Assembly: GCF_030646165.1 (NCBI RefSeq)
Contig: NZ_JAUTDO010000004.1
Coordinates: 62,001-126,000 of the forward strand
Direction of reading: 5' to 3'
Origin: Conexibacter sp. CPCC 206217
Lineage (GTDB): Bacteria > Actinomycetota > Thermoleophilia > Solirubrobacterales > Solirubrobacteraceae
Length of the DNA: 64,000 nucleotides
The notes beneath the pieces are model-generated. The model worked only from the letters and a program-made list of their open reading frames with translations, ran no database searches and was not told where the DNA came from. Both the position numbers and the translations under genes were made by a program. This document shows, in pieces, positions 52,175 to 61,372 of this stretch (the stretch's first letter is position 1; each line of letters begins with the position of its first letter).

Positions 52175-54501
52175 CGCACCGTCCACGCCACCGCGAGCAC
52201 GTCGGCCGCCACGCGCACGTCGTCGTAGACGGGATCGTCGGCGCGCGCGACCTCGACGTCGGTCAGGACGCCGCAGCCGGGGCAGCAGAGCATCCGTGCG
52301 ACGAGCGGCGCGTCGACCTCCGCGACGGGGTCGACGTAGTGCGCCCCCAGCTCGGGCAGCGGCCGGTCGAGCACGCGCAGCCCGCAGCGGTAGCCGTCCT
52401 CGAGCGTGCCGAGCTGCGTCGTGCAGCGCAGGCAGCGATACGCGCCGTCCTCGAACACGCCGACGTGCTCGTGCACGCGCACCTGCGGCTGCTCACCGGT
52501 GGGCGGCACGTCGCCGAGCCGCGACTCGCCGGCCGCCGCCAGCTGCGCGCCATCGAGCCGCTCGTCGCCGACCACCGCCGCCGGCCGCGCCCCGCCCAAC
52601 CGCTCGGAGAAGCGCCGCGTGCGCTCGCGCGCGGTCGCGTCGCCGAGGTCGTCGAGCACGACGCCGTAGTACGTCAGCGCCGCGGCCGGCTCGATCCGGC
52701 CATCGCGCACGTCCTGTGCGACCCGCTCTGGTTCGCGCAGCAGCGGATCGCCGAAGCCGCCCGGCGAGGGGCAGCGCATCTCCAGCAGGTCGGAGGAGCC
52801 GAGTGGGACGCCCGCCAGCTTGGGCGGGACCCGTTCGCAGTCGCCGAGCGCGCGCAGCGCGTCGGGGTCGGCGATCGGCTCGCGGCGCTGCATCCGCTCC
52901 CACACGTCGCTGTCGGCGACGCGGAAGTGGCCGCCGATCGCGCCCGGGTAGCCGCCCGAGAGGCCGATCGTGTTCGGCACGACGGTCGCGGCGGTCGTCG
53001 TCGCGAACTCCAGCTCGGAGCCCTCGTACGGGACCCACGCGACGACGATCCCGTCGCCGCCGCGCCAGCGGCCGTGCCCGCCGCCACCGTGGACCTCGCG
53101 GCGGTAGAGGTGCAGCAGCGGGTAGTTGCGCTCGACCTCCTCGCAGTTGGCCATCGAGGACTGCGGCGCCCACCACGTGCCGCCGGTCGAGATCCCGTCG
53201 CGGTCGGCGAAGGCGGCGAGGCCGCCGGCCATCTGGTCGAGCGTCACGGTCCCGAACGGGTGGCCGTCGGCGTCGCGGCCGCCGAAGCCGGTGTAGAGGC
53301 TGTTGGAGAAGCCGCTGGGACCGAGCGCGTCGCCGGCCAGCTCGGGCACGCTCGCGACCATCTTCGACAGCACGCGCGCCGCCATCGCGGAGGTGATCAG
53401 GACCGAGCTGTACATCGTCACCGCGGAGGGGTGGTCGGCGCACGTCATCGTCCCGTGCGCGGGTTCGAAGTCGAGGCAGCGGATCACGCCGCCGGTCGCG
53501 TACAGCTGATCCCAGCCGAGGATCGCGTTGGTCGCCGCGACGATCGCCGAGCGCCAGCCGCAGAAGACGCAGCCGAGCGTGCCGGCGGCCGGGTCGGTGC
53601 CGGCGTTGGCGAAGCTGATGCGGTCGCCCTCCTTGGTCGCCGTCAGCTCGATCCGGTAGATCTCGCGGTCGCCCGGCAGCGCGACGCCGGTGTACTGCAC
53701 GTCGCGATAGGTCCCGTCCGGGATCTCGCGCAGCTTCGCCGCCAGCGACGCCTGCGCGGCGCCCGTGATCCGCTTCATCACGCCCTTCACGACGTCGGCG
53801 CCGTAGCGGCGGATCAGCGTCAGGATCCGCTCGCGCGCGAAGTTCGCGCCGGCGATCTGCGAGCGCAGGTCGAGCGCGACGAGGCTCGGCATCCGCGAGC
53901 GGCGGATGATCATCTCCTCGACGTCGGCCTGCAGCTCGCCACCCGAGACGAGCTTCACCGGCGGGATCGGCGTCGCCTCGGAGAAGACGTTGGCGGCATC
54001 CGGGCAGAAGCTGCCGGGCGTGACCCCGCCGACCTCGTGCAGGTGCAGCGTGTTGACCGCCCAGCCGAACAGCTCGCCCTCCCAGAAGATCGGGCACATC
54101 AGGTAGTTGTCGGGCTGATGCGGCGCGCCGATCCACGGGTCGCACGAGACGTACATGTCGCCGTCGCGGATGCCGGGATTGGCGGACCGGCGCTCCAGCG
54201 TCCACTTCACCATCAGGTCAGCGGTGCCGGACATGAACTGGATGAACGGGCCGGAGTAGAGGATCTCCCCGTCCTCCATGCAGATCGTCGGGTTGAAGTC
54301 CTGGCCGTACAGCGCGATCGGCGAGCCCGACACCTTGATGATGTGCGCGCCGTGCTCGTCGTTGACGTTCCAGAGGCTGTGGCGCAGCACCTCGTAGGTG
54401 ATCGGGTCGACGTCGGCGGTCGCCGTGTGCAGCCGCAGCTGCGGCGCGATCGTCAGCTCGCGCGGCGGGACGTACGCGTGGGTGACTCCGTTGGTCTCCA
54501 T
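52171..54501 (-). CDS. Ketone carboxylase HyuB-type (alpha) subunit with gamma-like zinc tail, module 2
   Basis: A 776-residue protein, the length of acetone carboxylase AcxB, but organised like the module 1 fusion. The HyuB/alpha part has DVDPITYEVLRHSLWNVNDEHG, VSCDPWIGAPHQPDNYLMCPIF and GGFGDPLLREP. The C-terminal 100 residues carry CLRC (Cys690, 693) and CCPGCG (Cys739, 740, 743) before DVEV, as in the gamma subunit of acetone carboxylase. It starts 15 bases after the HyuA-type stop. Confidence 0.85.
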   Translation of the reverse strand: METNGVTHAYVPPRELTIAPQLRLHTATADVDPITYEVLRHSLWNVNDEHGAHIIKVSGSPIALYGQDFNPTICMEDGEILYSGPFIQFMSGTADLMVKWTLERRSANPGIRDGDMYVSCDPWIGAPHQPDNYLMCPIFWEGELFGWAVNTLHLHEVGGVTPGSFCPDAANVFSEATPIPPVKLVSGGELQADVEEMIIRRSRMPSLVALDLRSQIAGANFARERILTLIRRYGADVVKGVMKRITGAAQASLAAKLREIPDGTYRDVQYTGVALPGDREIYRIELTATKEGDRISFANAGTDPAAGTLGCVFCGWRSAIVAATNAILGWDQLYATGGVIRCLDFEPAHGTMTCADHPSAVTMYSSVLITSAMAARVLSKMVASVPELAGDALGPSGFSNSLYTGFGGRDADGHPFGTVTLDQMAGGLAAFADRDGISTGGTWWAPQSSMANCEEVERNYPLLHLYRREVHGGGGHGRWRGGDGIVVAWVPYEGSELEFATTTAATVVPNTIGLSGGYPGAIGGHFRVADSDVWERMQRREPIADPDALRALGDCERVPPKLAGVPLGSSDLLEMRCPSPGGFGDPLLREPERVAQDVRDGRIEPAAALTYYGVVLDDLGDATARERTRRFSERLGGARPAAVVGDERLDGAQLAAAGESRLGDVPPTGEQPQVRVHEHVGVFEDGAYRCLRCTTQLGTLEDGYRCGLRVLDRPLPELGAHYVDPVAEVDAPLVARMLCCPGCGVLTDVEVARADDPVYDDVRVAADVLAVAWTVR

Positions 54502-54516
54502 GCTCGGGACTCCTCT

Positions 54517-56637
54517 CTACCCGGCCGCGGGGATCGTCAGGACGAAGCTGCCGTGCTCGGCCAGCCGCAGCCGTTCGCCGGGCTCGACGACGATCGTCGT
54601 GTTGTCCAGCTCGACGACCGTCGGGCCGCTCGTCTCGAAGCCGGGCGCGAGCTGCGCGCCGCGGTGGATCGGCGTCGGCAGGAAGCCGCGATGCGCGCCC
54701 CAGTAGACGTCGCGGATCGTCGGCTCGGGGTGGTGGCCGTTGGTGCTGGCCGACCTCCTGACGGTCGGTCCGCCCCCGACCTTCCCGCGCGCCGCGCTCG
54801 CGACGACACGCACCATCGCCAGCTCGATCCCCGCCTCGCGGTGGGCGGCGCCGCGGCCGTAGATCTCCTCGTACTTGCGCTCGAAGCGCGCGATCGCGTC
54901 GCTCAGCGCGGCCTCGTCGAGGCGGCCGGGCGGCAGCGTCACGGTCACGTCGTGGACCTGCGCCTTGTAGCGCAGCCCGGCGACGCGCTCCAGTCTCCAC
55001 AGCGCCGCGTCGATCCCGGCGCTCTGCAGCAGCTCGCGCCCGTCGCGCTCCAGCCGCTCGTAGGCGTCGGTGAGCCGCGCGCCGTCCAGCGGCGCGTCCT
55101 GCAGCTCGACCGCGTCGAGCACGTGGCGGATGTCGGCGGTGCAGAGGCCGGAGGCCGACCAGACGCTCGACTGGTCGCCGAACGGGATCACGACCTCCTC
55201 GATCCCGAGGTCGCGCGCGTAGCCGGCGGCGTGGGTCGGGCCGCCGCCGCCGTAGGCGACGAGCGTGAAGTCGCGCGGGTCGTAGCCGCGCTCGATCGTC
55301 ATCTTGCGGATCAGGTCCGCCATCTTCGAGTCGACGATCAGCTTCGCGCCGGCGGCGACCTGCAGCGCGTCGAGCCCGAGCGGCTCGCCGACGCGCGCCA
55401 GCGCCGCGTGCGCGGCCTCCGCGTCGAGCCGCTTGCGGCCGCCGAGGAAGGCGTCGGCGTCGAGGTAGCCGAGCACCACGTCGGCGTCGGTGATCGTCGG
55501 CTGCGTGCCGCCCTGGCCGTAGGCGACCGGGCCGGGGTCGGCGCCGGCGCTCTGCGGGCCGACGCGCAGCGAGCCGCTGACCTCGTCGACCCAGATCACG
55601 CTGCCGCCGCCGGCGCCGATCGACTGCACGTCGATCGCGGGCAGGAACATCTCGAACTGGTTGACGATCATCGTGTCGCGCACCGGCAGCTCGCCGCCGC
55701 GCACGACCGCGGCGTCGAAGGTCGTGCCGCCCATGTCGGTCGCGATGATGTGCGGGCGCTCCAGCAGCGCGCCCAGCTCGCGCGTGCTGGCGACGCCGGC
55801 GACCGGCCCGGAGTGCAGCGTCAGGATCGGCACGTCGAGGATCCGCTCGCTCGTCGCGATCCCGCCGTTGCACTGCATGAAGAGGATCGGCGGGCAGTCG
55901 GCGAGCTTCTGCGCCTCCGCGCGCAGGTTGCCCATGTAGCGGTCCAGGCTCGGTGCGGCGTAGGCGTTGACGGCGGTCGAGACGGTCCGCTCGTACTCAC
56001 CGATCCGCGGCGCGATCGCGGACGAGCGGCTGACCGGCAGCCCCGGCGCGACCTCGCGCGCGATCGCCTCCGCGCGGCGCTCGTGACGGTCGTCGAGGAA
56101 CGACCACAGGAACGAGATCGCGATCGCGCCGCAGCCCTCGGCGACCAGCTCGCGCACCGCCTCCGCGCACGCCTCCTCGTCCAGCTCCATGATCACGCTG
56201 CCGTTGCGGTCGATCCGCTCCGGCACCTCGCGGATCATCCGCGTTTGCACGATCGGCTCCGGCTTGCTGGTCGCGGCGGCGTGCAGGACGTGCTCGGCGG
56301 AGAGGCCGGCCGAGCGCCCGCCGCCCTTCATGATCGCGAGCGTCTCGCCGAAGCCGGCGGTCGTCAGCAGGCCGACGTCGGCGCCCGTGCGCGCGACGAG
56401 CGCGTTGGTCGCGACGGTGCTGCCGTGGACGATCACGCTCGTCTGCGCGAGCAGGTCCGCGACGTCGGTGCCAACGGCGCGGGCGCCGTCGGCGATCGCG
56501 TCGAAGAAGCCGCGCGCGAAGCTCGGCGGCGTCGAGGGCGCCTTGCCCGTGTAGGCCGCACCGCTGTCTGAATCGAGCACGACGCAGTCGGTGAACGTGC
56601 CACCGATGTCGAGTCCGATCACGAACGGTCCACTCAT
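54517..56637 (-). CDS. Ketone carboxylase HyuA-type (beta) subunit, module 2
   Basis: A 706-residue ASKHA-fold ATPase subunit. Nucleotide-binding loops: GLDIGGTFTDC (residues 8-18) and DMGGTTFDAAVV. VGPQSAGADPGPVAYGQGG matches the equivalent segment of module 1. It would pair with the HyuB-type protein encoded next. ATG 56637 overlaps the stop of the branched-chain-type ATPase gene, tying the carboxylase directly to the importer. Confidence 0.88.
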   Translation of the reverse strand: MSGPFVIGLDIGGTFTDCVVLDSDSGAAYTGKAPSTPPSFARGFFDAIADGARAVGTDVADLLAQTSVIVHGSTVATNALVARTGADVGLLTTAGFGETLAIMKGGGRSAGLSAEHVLHAAATSKPEPIVQTRMIREVPERIDRNGSVIMELDEEACAEAVRELVAEGCGAIAISFLWSFLDDRHERRAEAIAREVAPGLPVSRSSAIAPRIGEYERTVSTAVNAYAAPSLDRYMGNLRAEAQKLADCPPILFMQCNGGIATSERILDVPILTLHSGPVAGVASTRELGALLERPHIIATDMGGTTFDAAVVRGGELPVRDTMIVNQFEMFLPAIDVQSIGAGGGSVIWVDEVSGSLRVGPQSAGADPGPVAYGQGGTQPTITDADVVLGYLDADAFLGGRKRLDAEAAHAALARVGEPLGLDALQVAAGAKLIVDSKMADLIRKMTIERGYDPRDFTLVAYGGGGPTHAAGYARDLGIEEVVIPFGDQSSVWSASGLCTADIRHVLDAVELQDAPLDGARLTDAYERLERDGRELLQSAGIDAALWRLERVAGLRYKAQVHDVTVTLPPGRLDEAALSDAIARFERKYEEIYGRGAAHREAGIELAMVRVVASAARGKVGGGPTVRRSASTNGHHPEPTIRDVYWGAHRGFLPTPIHRGAQLAPGFETSGPTVVELDNTTIVVEPGERLRLAEHGSFVLTIPAAG

Positions 56638-57398
56638 GTCGCAGCTTCCTCCCTCATGTTCTCCGCTTGGACGACCGCCGGGGCGCCACCGCCCAGAAAC
56701 GCCTGACGCAACAGCTCGCCCTGCAACACCTCGTCGTGGCCGCCGTGCGCCACGACGCGACCCAGCTGCATCACGCACAGCTCGTCCGCGAGCGCGTCCG
56801 GCACCCGCAGGCTCTGCTCCGCGATCACGATCGTCGTCCCCTCCGCGCGGATCGCGCGCAGGCAGTCGACGATGTGCGAGACGGCGATCGGCGACAGTCC
56901 CAGCGCCGGCTCGTCGAGCAGCAGCAGCCGCGGCCGGCCGACCATCGCGCGCCCGATCGCGACGAGCTGCTGCTCGCCGCCGGACAGGTCGCGCGCCGTC
57001 GATCGCTGCAGCTCCTGCAGGCGCGGCAGCAGCTCCAGCACGCGCGCCAGCTCCTGCTCGCGGCGGCTGCGCGGCAGCGAGGCGGCGCCGGCGCGCAGGT
57101 TCTCCGCGACCGTCAGGCCCCAGAACAGCTCCTTCGTCTCCGGCACCGCGCGCAGGCCCATCCGCGCCAGCTTCCACGCGCCGCGGCGGGTGACGTCGCG
57201 CCCGTCGAGCGCGATCCGCCCGGCCGCCGGCCGCAGCCGCCCGCAGACGCAGTTCATCAGCGACGACTTGCCGGCGCCGTTGGCGCCGACGATCCCGAGG
57301 CAGCCGCCGGCGGGCACTTCGAGTGAGACCGCGTCGACCGCGACGCCGGCGCCGTAGGTGACGGTCAACGCCTCGACCTCCAGGTGGCCACCGCTCAC
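56634..57398 (-). CDS. ABC transporter ATP-binding protein, LivF type
   Basis: A 254-residue ATPase of the branched-chain amino acid (HAAT) importer family. Walker A GANGAGKSSLMN, VPETKELFWGLTVAENL (LivF signature), LSGGEQQLVAIGRA and LLLLDEPALGLSP. It starts at GTG 57398, overlapping the LivG-type stop. In this setting HAAT importers commonly take up aromatic or dicarboxylic acids rather than leucine. Confidence 0.93.
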   Translation of the reverse strand: MSGGHLEVEALTVTYGAGVAVDAVSLEVPAGGCLGIVGANGAGKSSLMNCVCGRLRPAAGRIALDGRDVTRRGAWKLARMGLRAVPETKELFWGLTVAENLRAGAASLPRSRREQELARVLELLPRLQELQRSTARDLSGGEQQLVAIGRAMVGRPRLLLLDEPALGLSPIAVSHIVDCLRAIRAEGTTIVIAEQSLRVPDALADELCVMQLGRVVAHGGHDEVLQGELLRQAFLGGGAPAVVQAENMREEAAT

Positions 57399-58174
57399 GC
57401 GACCGCCTCCCCGACGTACGCCTGCAGCACGTCCGCGCGCGCGAGCACGTCGTCGACGCTGCCGCTCGCGAGCGGGCGGCCGTGGTCGAGCACGACGGCG
57501 CGCGTCGCGATCGCGCGGATGAAGTCGAGGTCGTGCTCGATCACGATCAGCGCGAAGCTGTCGCGCTCGCGGCGCGCGTCGACGAACGCCAGCAGCCGCT
57601 GCTTCTCCTCGCCGCTGAGTCCCGCGGCGATCTCGTCGAGCATCAGCAGCCGCGGGCGCGACATCAGCGCCCGCGCGAGGTCGACGAGCTTGCGGTGACC
57701 GCTCGGCAGCGCCGAGATCGGCCGCGCCCAGGCGTCAGCGAGGTCGAGCGCCTCCAGCATCTCCAGCGCCTCGACCCGCAGCGCCTCGTCGTCGCGCAGG
57801 AAGCGCGGGCCGCGCGCGAGCGTGCCGAGCGGGCGCGGGCGGGTCGTGCCGAAGCCGCCGCACATCACCTGGTCCAGCACGCGCATGTCGCCGAACAGGC
57901 GCGAGTTCTGGAAGGTCCGCGCGATCCCCAGCGACGCGCGCCGGTGGGCCGGCGCGCGCAGCAGCTGGACCGGCGGGGAGCCGCCCGCGACGATCGAGCC
58001 CGCGTGTGGTCTGACGAACCCGGAGATCGCGTTCAGCACCGTCGTCTTGCCGGCCCCGTTGGGCCCGATCAGGCTCAGCGACTCGCCGGCGCCGACCGTG
58101 AACGAGACGCCGTCGAGCGCCTGCACGCCGCCGAAGCGCACGCAGACCCCGGTCAGTGCGATCACCTCAGCCAC
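57395..58174 (-). CDS. ABC transporter ATP-binding protein, LivG type
   Basis: A 259-residue ATPase. Walker A GPNGAGKTTVLNAISGF, GIARTFQNSRLFGDM (LivG Q-loop), LPSGHRKLVDLARAL and LLMLDEIAAGLSGEE. The C-terminus ends LQAYVGEAVA, the LivG-typical tail. GTG start, 8-base overlap with the LivM-type gene. Confidence 0.93.
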   Translation of the reverse strand: MAEVIALTGVCVRFGGVQALDGVSFTVGAGESLSLIGPNGAGKTTVLNAISGFVRPHAGSIVAGGSPPVQLLRAPAHRRASLGIARTFQNSRLFGDMRVLDQVMCGGFGTTRPRPLGTLARGPRFLRDDEALRVEALEMLEALDLADAWARPISALPSGHRKLVDLARALMSRPRLLMLDEIAAGLSGEEKQRLLAFVDARRERDSFALIVIEHDLDFIRAIATRAVVLDHGRPLASGSVDDVLARADVLQAYVGEAVA

Positions 58175-59204
58175 GCGCGCTCCCCCTCCCCGCGACCCGC
58201 TCGCGCAGGCCTCGCAGCGTCGCCGGCAGCGAGATCAGCCCGCCCGGCAGCACGAAGATGACGGCCAGCAGGATCACGCCGTAGGCGACGTCCTGCCAGC
58301 CGACGAACGAGGCCGACAACTCCGGCAGCGCGGTGAAGACGGCGACGCCGACGACGGTCCCGATCAGCGAGCCGAGGCCGCCGACGACGATCATCGTCAG
58401 CAGCAGCAGCGTCAGCTGGACGCTGAAGTTCTCCGGCGTGACGAAGCCGAGCGCGCCGGCGATCACGACGCCGCCGATCCCGCCGAGCAGGCCGCCGAGC
58501 GAGAAGACGGCCACGCGCGCGAGGCCGATCGGCACGCCGACCGCGCGCGCCGCCGACTCGTCGCTGCCGATCATCAGGAACGCCCGCCCGCTGCGCGAGT
58601 GGATCAGGCGGTCGACCAGCAACAGCGCGAGCGCGGCCAGCACGATCGCGGGGTAGACCGTGTCGAGGTCGAAGAACGAGACGGAGATGCCGTCGTCGGC
58701 GTGCGTCAGCGAGCGCAGCAGGTCGATCGCGACGACGACCGCCTGCGCGAAGCTGAGCGTGATCAGCGCGAGGTAGAAGCCGCTCGTGCGCAGCACCGCG
58801 AGGCCGATCACCGCGCCCGCGAAGGCGGCGGCGAGCGCGGCCGCGACGAGCGCCGGCAGCCAGCTCGTGCCGTGCTCCTGCAGGACCGCGTAGACGTAGG
58901 CGCCGATCGCCAGGAAGCCGGCCTGGCCGAATGCGAACTGGCCGGCGTAGCCGAGCGTCAGGTTGTAGCCCAGCGCCGCGATCAGGTAGCCGCAGCCGAG
59001 CGCGATCACGCTCTGCGCGTAGGTGCCCGCGCCGCTGACGTAGGCGATCGCTACGAGCGCCAGCGCGATCGCCAGCAGCGCCGCCCGCGGCGCGCCGATC
59101 AACGGCAGCTCCGTGTGCGTCCCGGTCGCGGTCAGCCGCCGCTGGCGCCAGCGCCCGCCGAGGTCGCCGAGCTGCTGCAGCGGGGTCGCCGGGCGGCTAG
59201 CCAT
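58167..59204 (-). CDS. ABC transporter permease, LivM type
   Basis: A 345-residue permease with about nine membrane helices. LTLGYAGQFAFGQAGFLAIGAYVYA and the cytoplasmic RAFLMIGSDESAARAVGVPI loop are LivM hallmarks. A 35-residue hydrophilic N-terminus precedes the first helix. It overlaps LivH-type and LivG-type genes by 8 bases each. Confidence 0.93.
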   Translation of the reverse strand: MASRPATPLQQLGDLGGRWRQRRLTATGTHTELPLIGAPRAALLAIALALVAIAYVSGAGTYAQSVIALGCGYLIAALGYNLTLGYAGQFAFGQAGFLAIGAYVYAVLQEHGTSWLPALVAAALAAAFAGAVIGLAVLRTSGFYLALITLSFAQAVVVAIDLLRSLTHADDGISVSFFDLDTVYPAIVLAALALLLVDRLIHSRSGRAFLMIGSDESAARAVGVPIGLARVAVFSLGGLLGGIGGVVIAGALGFVTPENFSVQLTLLLLTMIVVGGLGSLIGTVVGVAVFTALPELSASFVGWQDVAYGVILLAVIFVLPGGLISLPATLRGLRERVAGRGSARG

Positions 59205-60051
59205 CCTCGCCCCACAGTCCGGTCGGCCAGATCGTCAGGATCAGCAGCATCAGGCCGAGGTTGACGAGCGGCTCGTAGCCCGAGCCGATCGCCGAGCCGA
59301 CGACGCTCTGCACGACGCCGACGAGCAGCCCGCCGAGGATCGCCCCGCCGATGCTGCCGAAGCCGCCGATCACCACCGCGGTGAAGGCGAGGAAGGTGAG
59401 CGAGATGCCGACGCTCGGCAGCAGCACGAGCTTCGGCAGGATCAGGATCCCGCCGAGCGCGGTGATGCCGGCGCCGAGGATCCAGGCGACGCGGCCGAAG
59501 CGGTTCGGCTGGATCCCGACGAGCGACGCGCCGGCCGGGTTGTCGACCGAGGCGCGCATCAGCAGGCCGAACTCGGTGCGGTACATCATCAGCAGCAGCC
59601 CGCCGACGCAGCCGGTCGTGACGCCCATGATCCAGAGGTCCATCGCGGACCAGTTGAGGCCGCCGACGAGCGCGCTGGTCGACGCGTAGGCCGGGAAGCT
59701 GCGCGCGTCGGCGCCGAAGATGTGCGCTATCGCGCCGTCGAGGATCAGCGACAGCGCGAGGATCGCCATGATCCGCATCAGCAGCGACGCGCGCCGCAGC
59801 GGCTCGACGACGCCGACTTGGATCGCGAGACCCAGGACGGCGCCGCCGAGCGCGACCGCGACGGCCGCCATCCAGAACGGAAGCCCGGCGTCGACGAAGA
59901 CGATCCAGCCGAGGTAGCCGCCGAAGACCATGATCTGGCCGTTGGCGAAGTTGACCACTCTCGTGCCGCGGTAGATCAGCGTGAAGCCGAGCGCGACGAG
60001 CGCGATCACGAAGCCCTGGACGATCCCGCTGCCGAGGCTCGCGAGGCTCAT
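59197..60051 (-). CDS. ABC transporter permease, LivH type
   Basis: A 284-residue permease with about eight membrane helices. It has the LivH features: GLALVALGFTLIYRGT-like start (GFVIALVALGFTLIYRGTRV), NFANGQIMVFGGY and a GLLMRASVDNPAGASLVGI cytoplasmic loop. It starts 4 bases after the binding-protein stop. Confidence 0.93.
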   Translation of the reverse strand: MSLASLGSGIVQGFVIALVALGFTLIYRGTRVVNFANGQIMVFGGYLGWIVFVDAGLPFWMAAVAVALGGAVLGLAIQVGVVEPLRRASLLMRIMAILALSLILDGAIAHIFGADARSFPAYASTSALVGGLNWSAMDLWIMGVTTGCVGGLLLMMYRTEFGLLMRASVDNPAGASLVGIQPNRFGRVAWILGAGITALGGILILPKLVLLPSVGISLTFLAFTAVVIGGFGSIGGAILGGLLVGVVQSVVGSAIGSGYEPLVNLGLMLLILTIWPTGLWGEDG

Positions 60052-60055
60052 CGAC

Positions 60056-61315
60056 TCAGCCTCTCGCCGGCCACTTGTTGTCGTTTACGTCGTTGCCGAA
60101 GAACGACGCTCTGCCGTCTCTGTAGCCCTGCAGATAGACCGTCTGGACCCCGAGGTGCTGATCGGGCGTGAATCTGACGGCGCCGGGCAGCAGCGGGTTG
60201 GTGTAGCCGGCGGTCGTCTCGAGCGCGTCGGAGACGCCCTGCGGCGAGTAGTCCTTCGCGTTTCTGAGCGCGTTGGCGAACGCGAGCGCCGCGACGTAGC
60301 CCTGCGCCGCCCAGACGATCGGTCTCTCGTTGAATCTCGCCTCGTACGCTCTGATGAAGTCGGTTCCGCAGCCGCCGACGCCGAGCGGGCAGGCGAGCGG
60401 GCTGACCGCGTAGTACTCGATCGGGGCGGAGGAGGTCAGCAGTCTGTCGGCCGGATCCGACAGGCCGCCGCCGACCGCGACGACGGGGATTCTGACCCCC
60501 TGCTGGGCCATCGCCTTGATGATCGCGACCGACGGCGGGATCGCGACGCCGATCGCGATCGCGTCGACGCCGGCCTTCTGCATCGCCAGCACCTGGTTGG
60601 TCGCGTCGGTCGCGTCGGCGGCGATGCCGGCGGTCGCCGCGAGCGTCATCCCGTCTCTCTCCAGCTGCGGCTCGAGATCGGTCTCGGTCTCGTCGCCGTA
60701 GCCGTCGGTCTGCTTGATCAGGCCGACCTTTCTGGCGCCCATCGACTGCATCAGCGCGGCCATGTTGTCGGTCTGGACCGCGGTCGTCGGATCGACGGCG
60801 AAGATGTTTCTGCGCGTCGGCGTCGTCAGTCTCGGCGCGACCGAGGCGGGCGAGTAGAAGAGCGCGTCGGTCGACTCGGCGACGTCGGCGACCGCCAGCG
60901 CGGGCGGGTCGTAGACGCCGCCGAACAGCAGTCTGACGCCGTCGCGCGTGACCGCTCTGCGCGCCGCCTGCGTGGCGGTGGCGGGGTCGGTCGCGGTGTC
61001 GAGCATCGACATCTCGAGCTTGTGGCCGTTGATGCCGCCGGCCGCGTTGACCTCGTCGAAGGCGAGTCTGGTCGCGTCGACGTAGACCGCGCCGAAGCCG
61101 GCGTTGGTGCCCGTGACGTCGAAGATGCCGGCGACCTTGATCGGGTCGCTTCCGCCAGTCCCGCCGCTGCTGCTGGTCGAGCCGGAGCCGCTCGATTCGG
61201 AGTCGCTGCTGGACCCGCATGCCTGCACGACACACGCGATGCACGCGATGGCGAGAACGGCGCCGAAACGCGGCAGCCGTGATCGCCGGCGGGGGACAGC
61301 CGGAACGGTCGACAT
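60056..61315 (-). CDS. Branched-chain-type substrate-binding lipoprotein (LivK family), first gene of module 2
   Basis: A 419-residue binding protein. The signal peptide ends in a lipobox (CVVQAC) followed by a Ser/Gly tether. The mature part is a type-1 binding fold: IKVAGIFDVTGTNAGFG, DEVNAAGGINGHKLEM and LFGGVYDPPALAVADVA, as in HAAT/Leu-Ile-Val-like binding proteins. GAGGAGGAGAG precedes ATG 61315. Almost all arginines in the mature part are AGA, while the next genes of the same operon use CGN. It opens an 11-gene unit that ends at 48349. Confidence 0.92.
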   Translation of the reverse strand: MSTVPAVPRRRSRLPRFGAVLAIACIACVVQACGSSSDSESSGSGSTSSSGGTGGSDPIKVAGIFDVTGTNAGFGAVYVDATRLAFDEVNAAGGINGHKLEMSMLDTATDPATATQAARRAVTRDGVRLLFGGVYDPPALAVADVAESTDALFYSPASVAPRLTTPTRRNIFAVDPTTAVQTDNMAALMQSMGARKVGLIKQTDGYGDETETDLEPQLERDGMTLAATAGIAADATDATNQVLAMQKAGVDAIAIGVAIPPSVAIIKAMAQQGVRIPVVAVGGGLSDPADRLLTSSAPIEYYAVSPLACPLGVGGCGTDFIRAYEARFNERPIVWAAQGYVAALAFANALRNAKDYSPQGVSDALETTAGYTNPLLPGAVRFTPDQHLGVQTVYLQGYRDGRASFFGNDVNDNKWPARG

Positions 61316-61372
61316 CGATCTCTCCTCCTCTCGGACACCAGCCGGACGGCGGTGGCCTGGAAACTGGAGACG

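Noticed and set aside
52339..56571. A 1410-codon open frame on the plus strand.
   Set aside because: It is antisense to the HyuA/HyuB-type genes. Its translation is almost only Arg, Ala, Gly, Asp and Val with no domain, the usual shadow of GC-rich genes.
56634..61315. A leucine/isoleucine/valine importer in the strict sense.
   Set aside because: The family is right, but overlap with the carboxylase gene makes branched-chain amino acids an unlikely substrate, so I gave no liv symbols.
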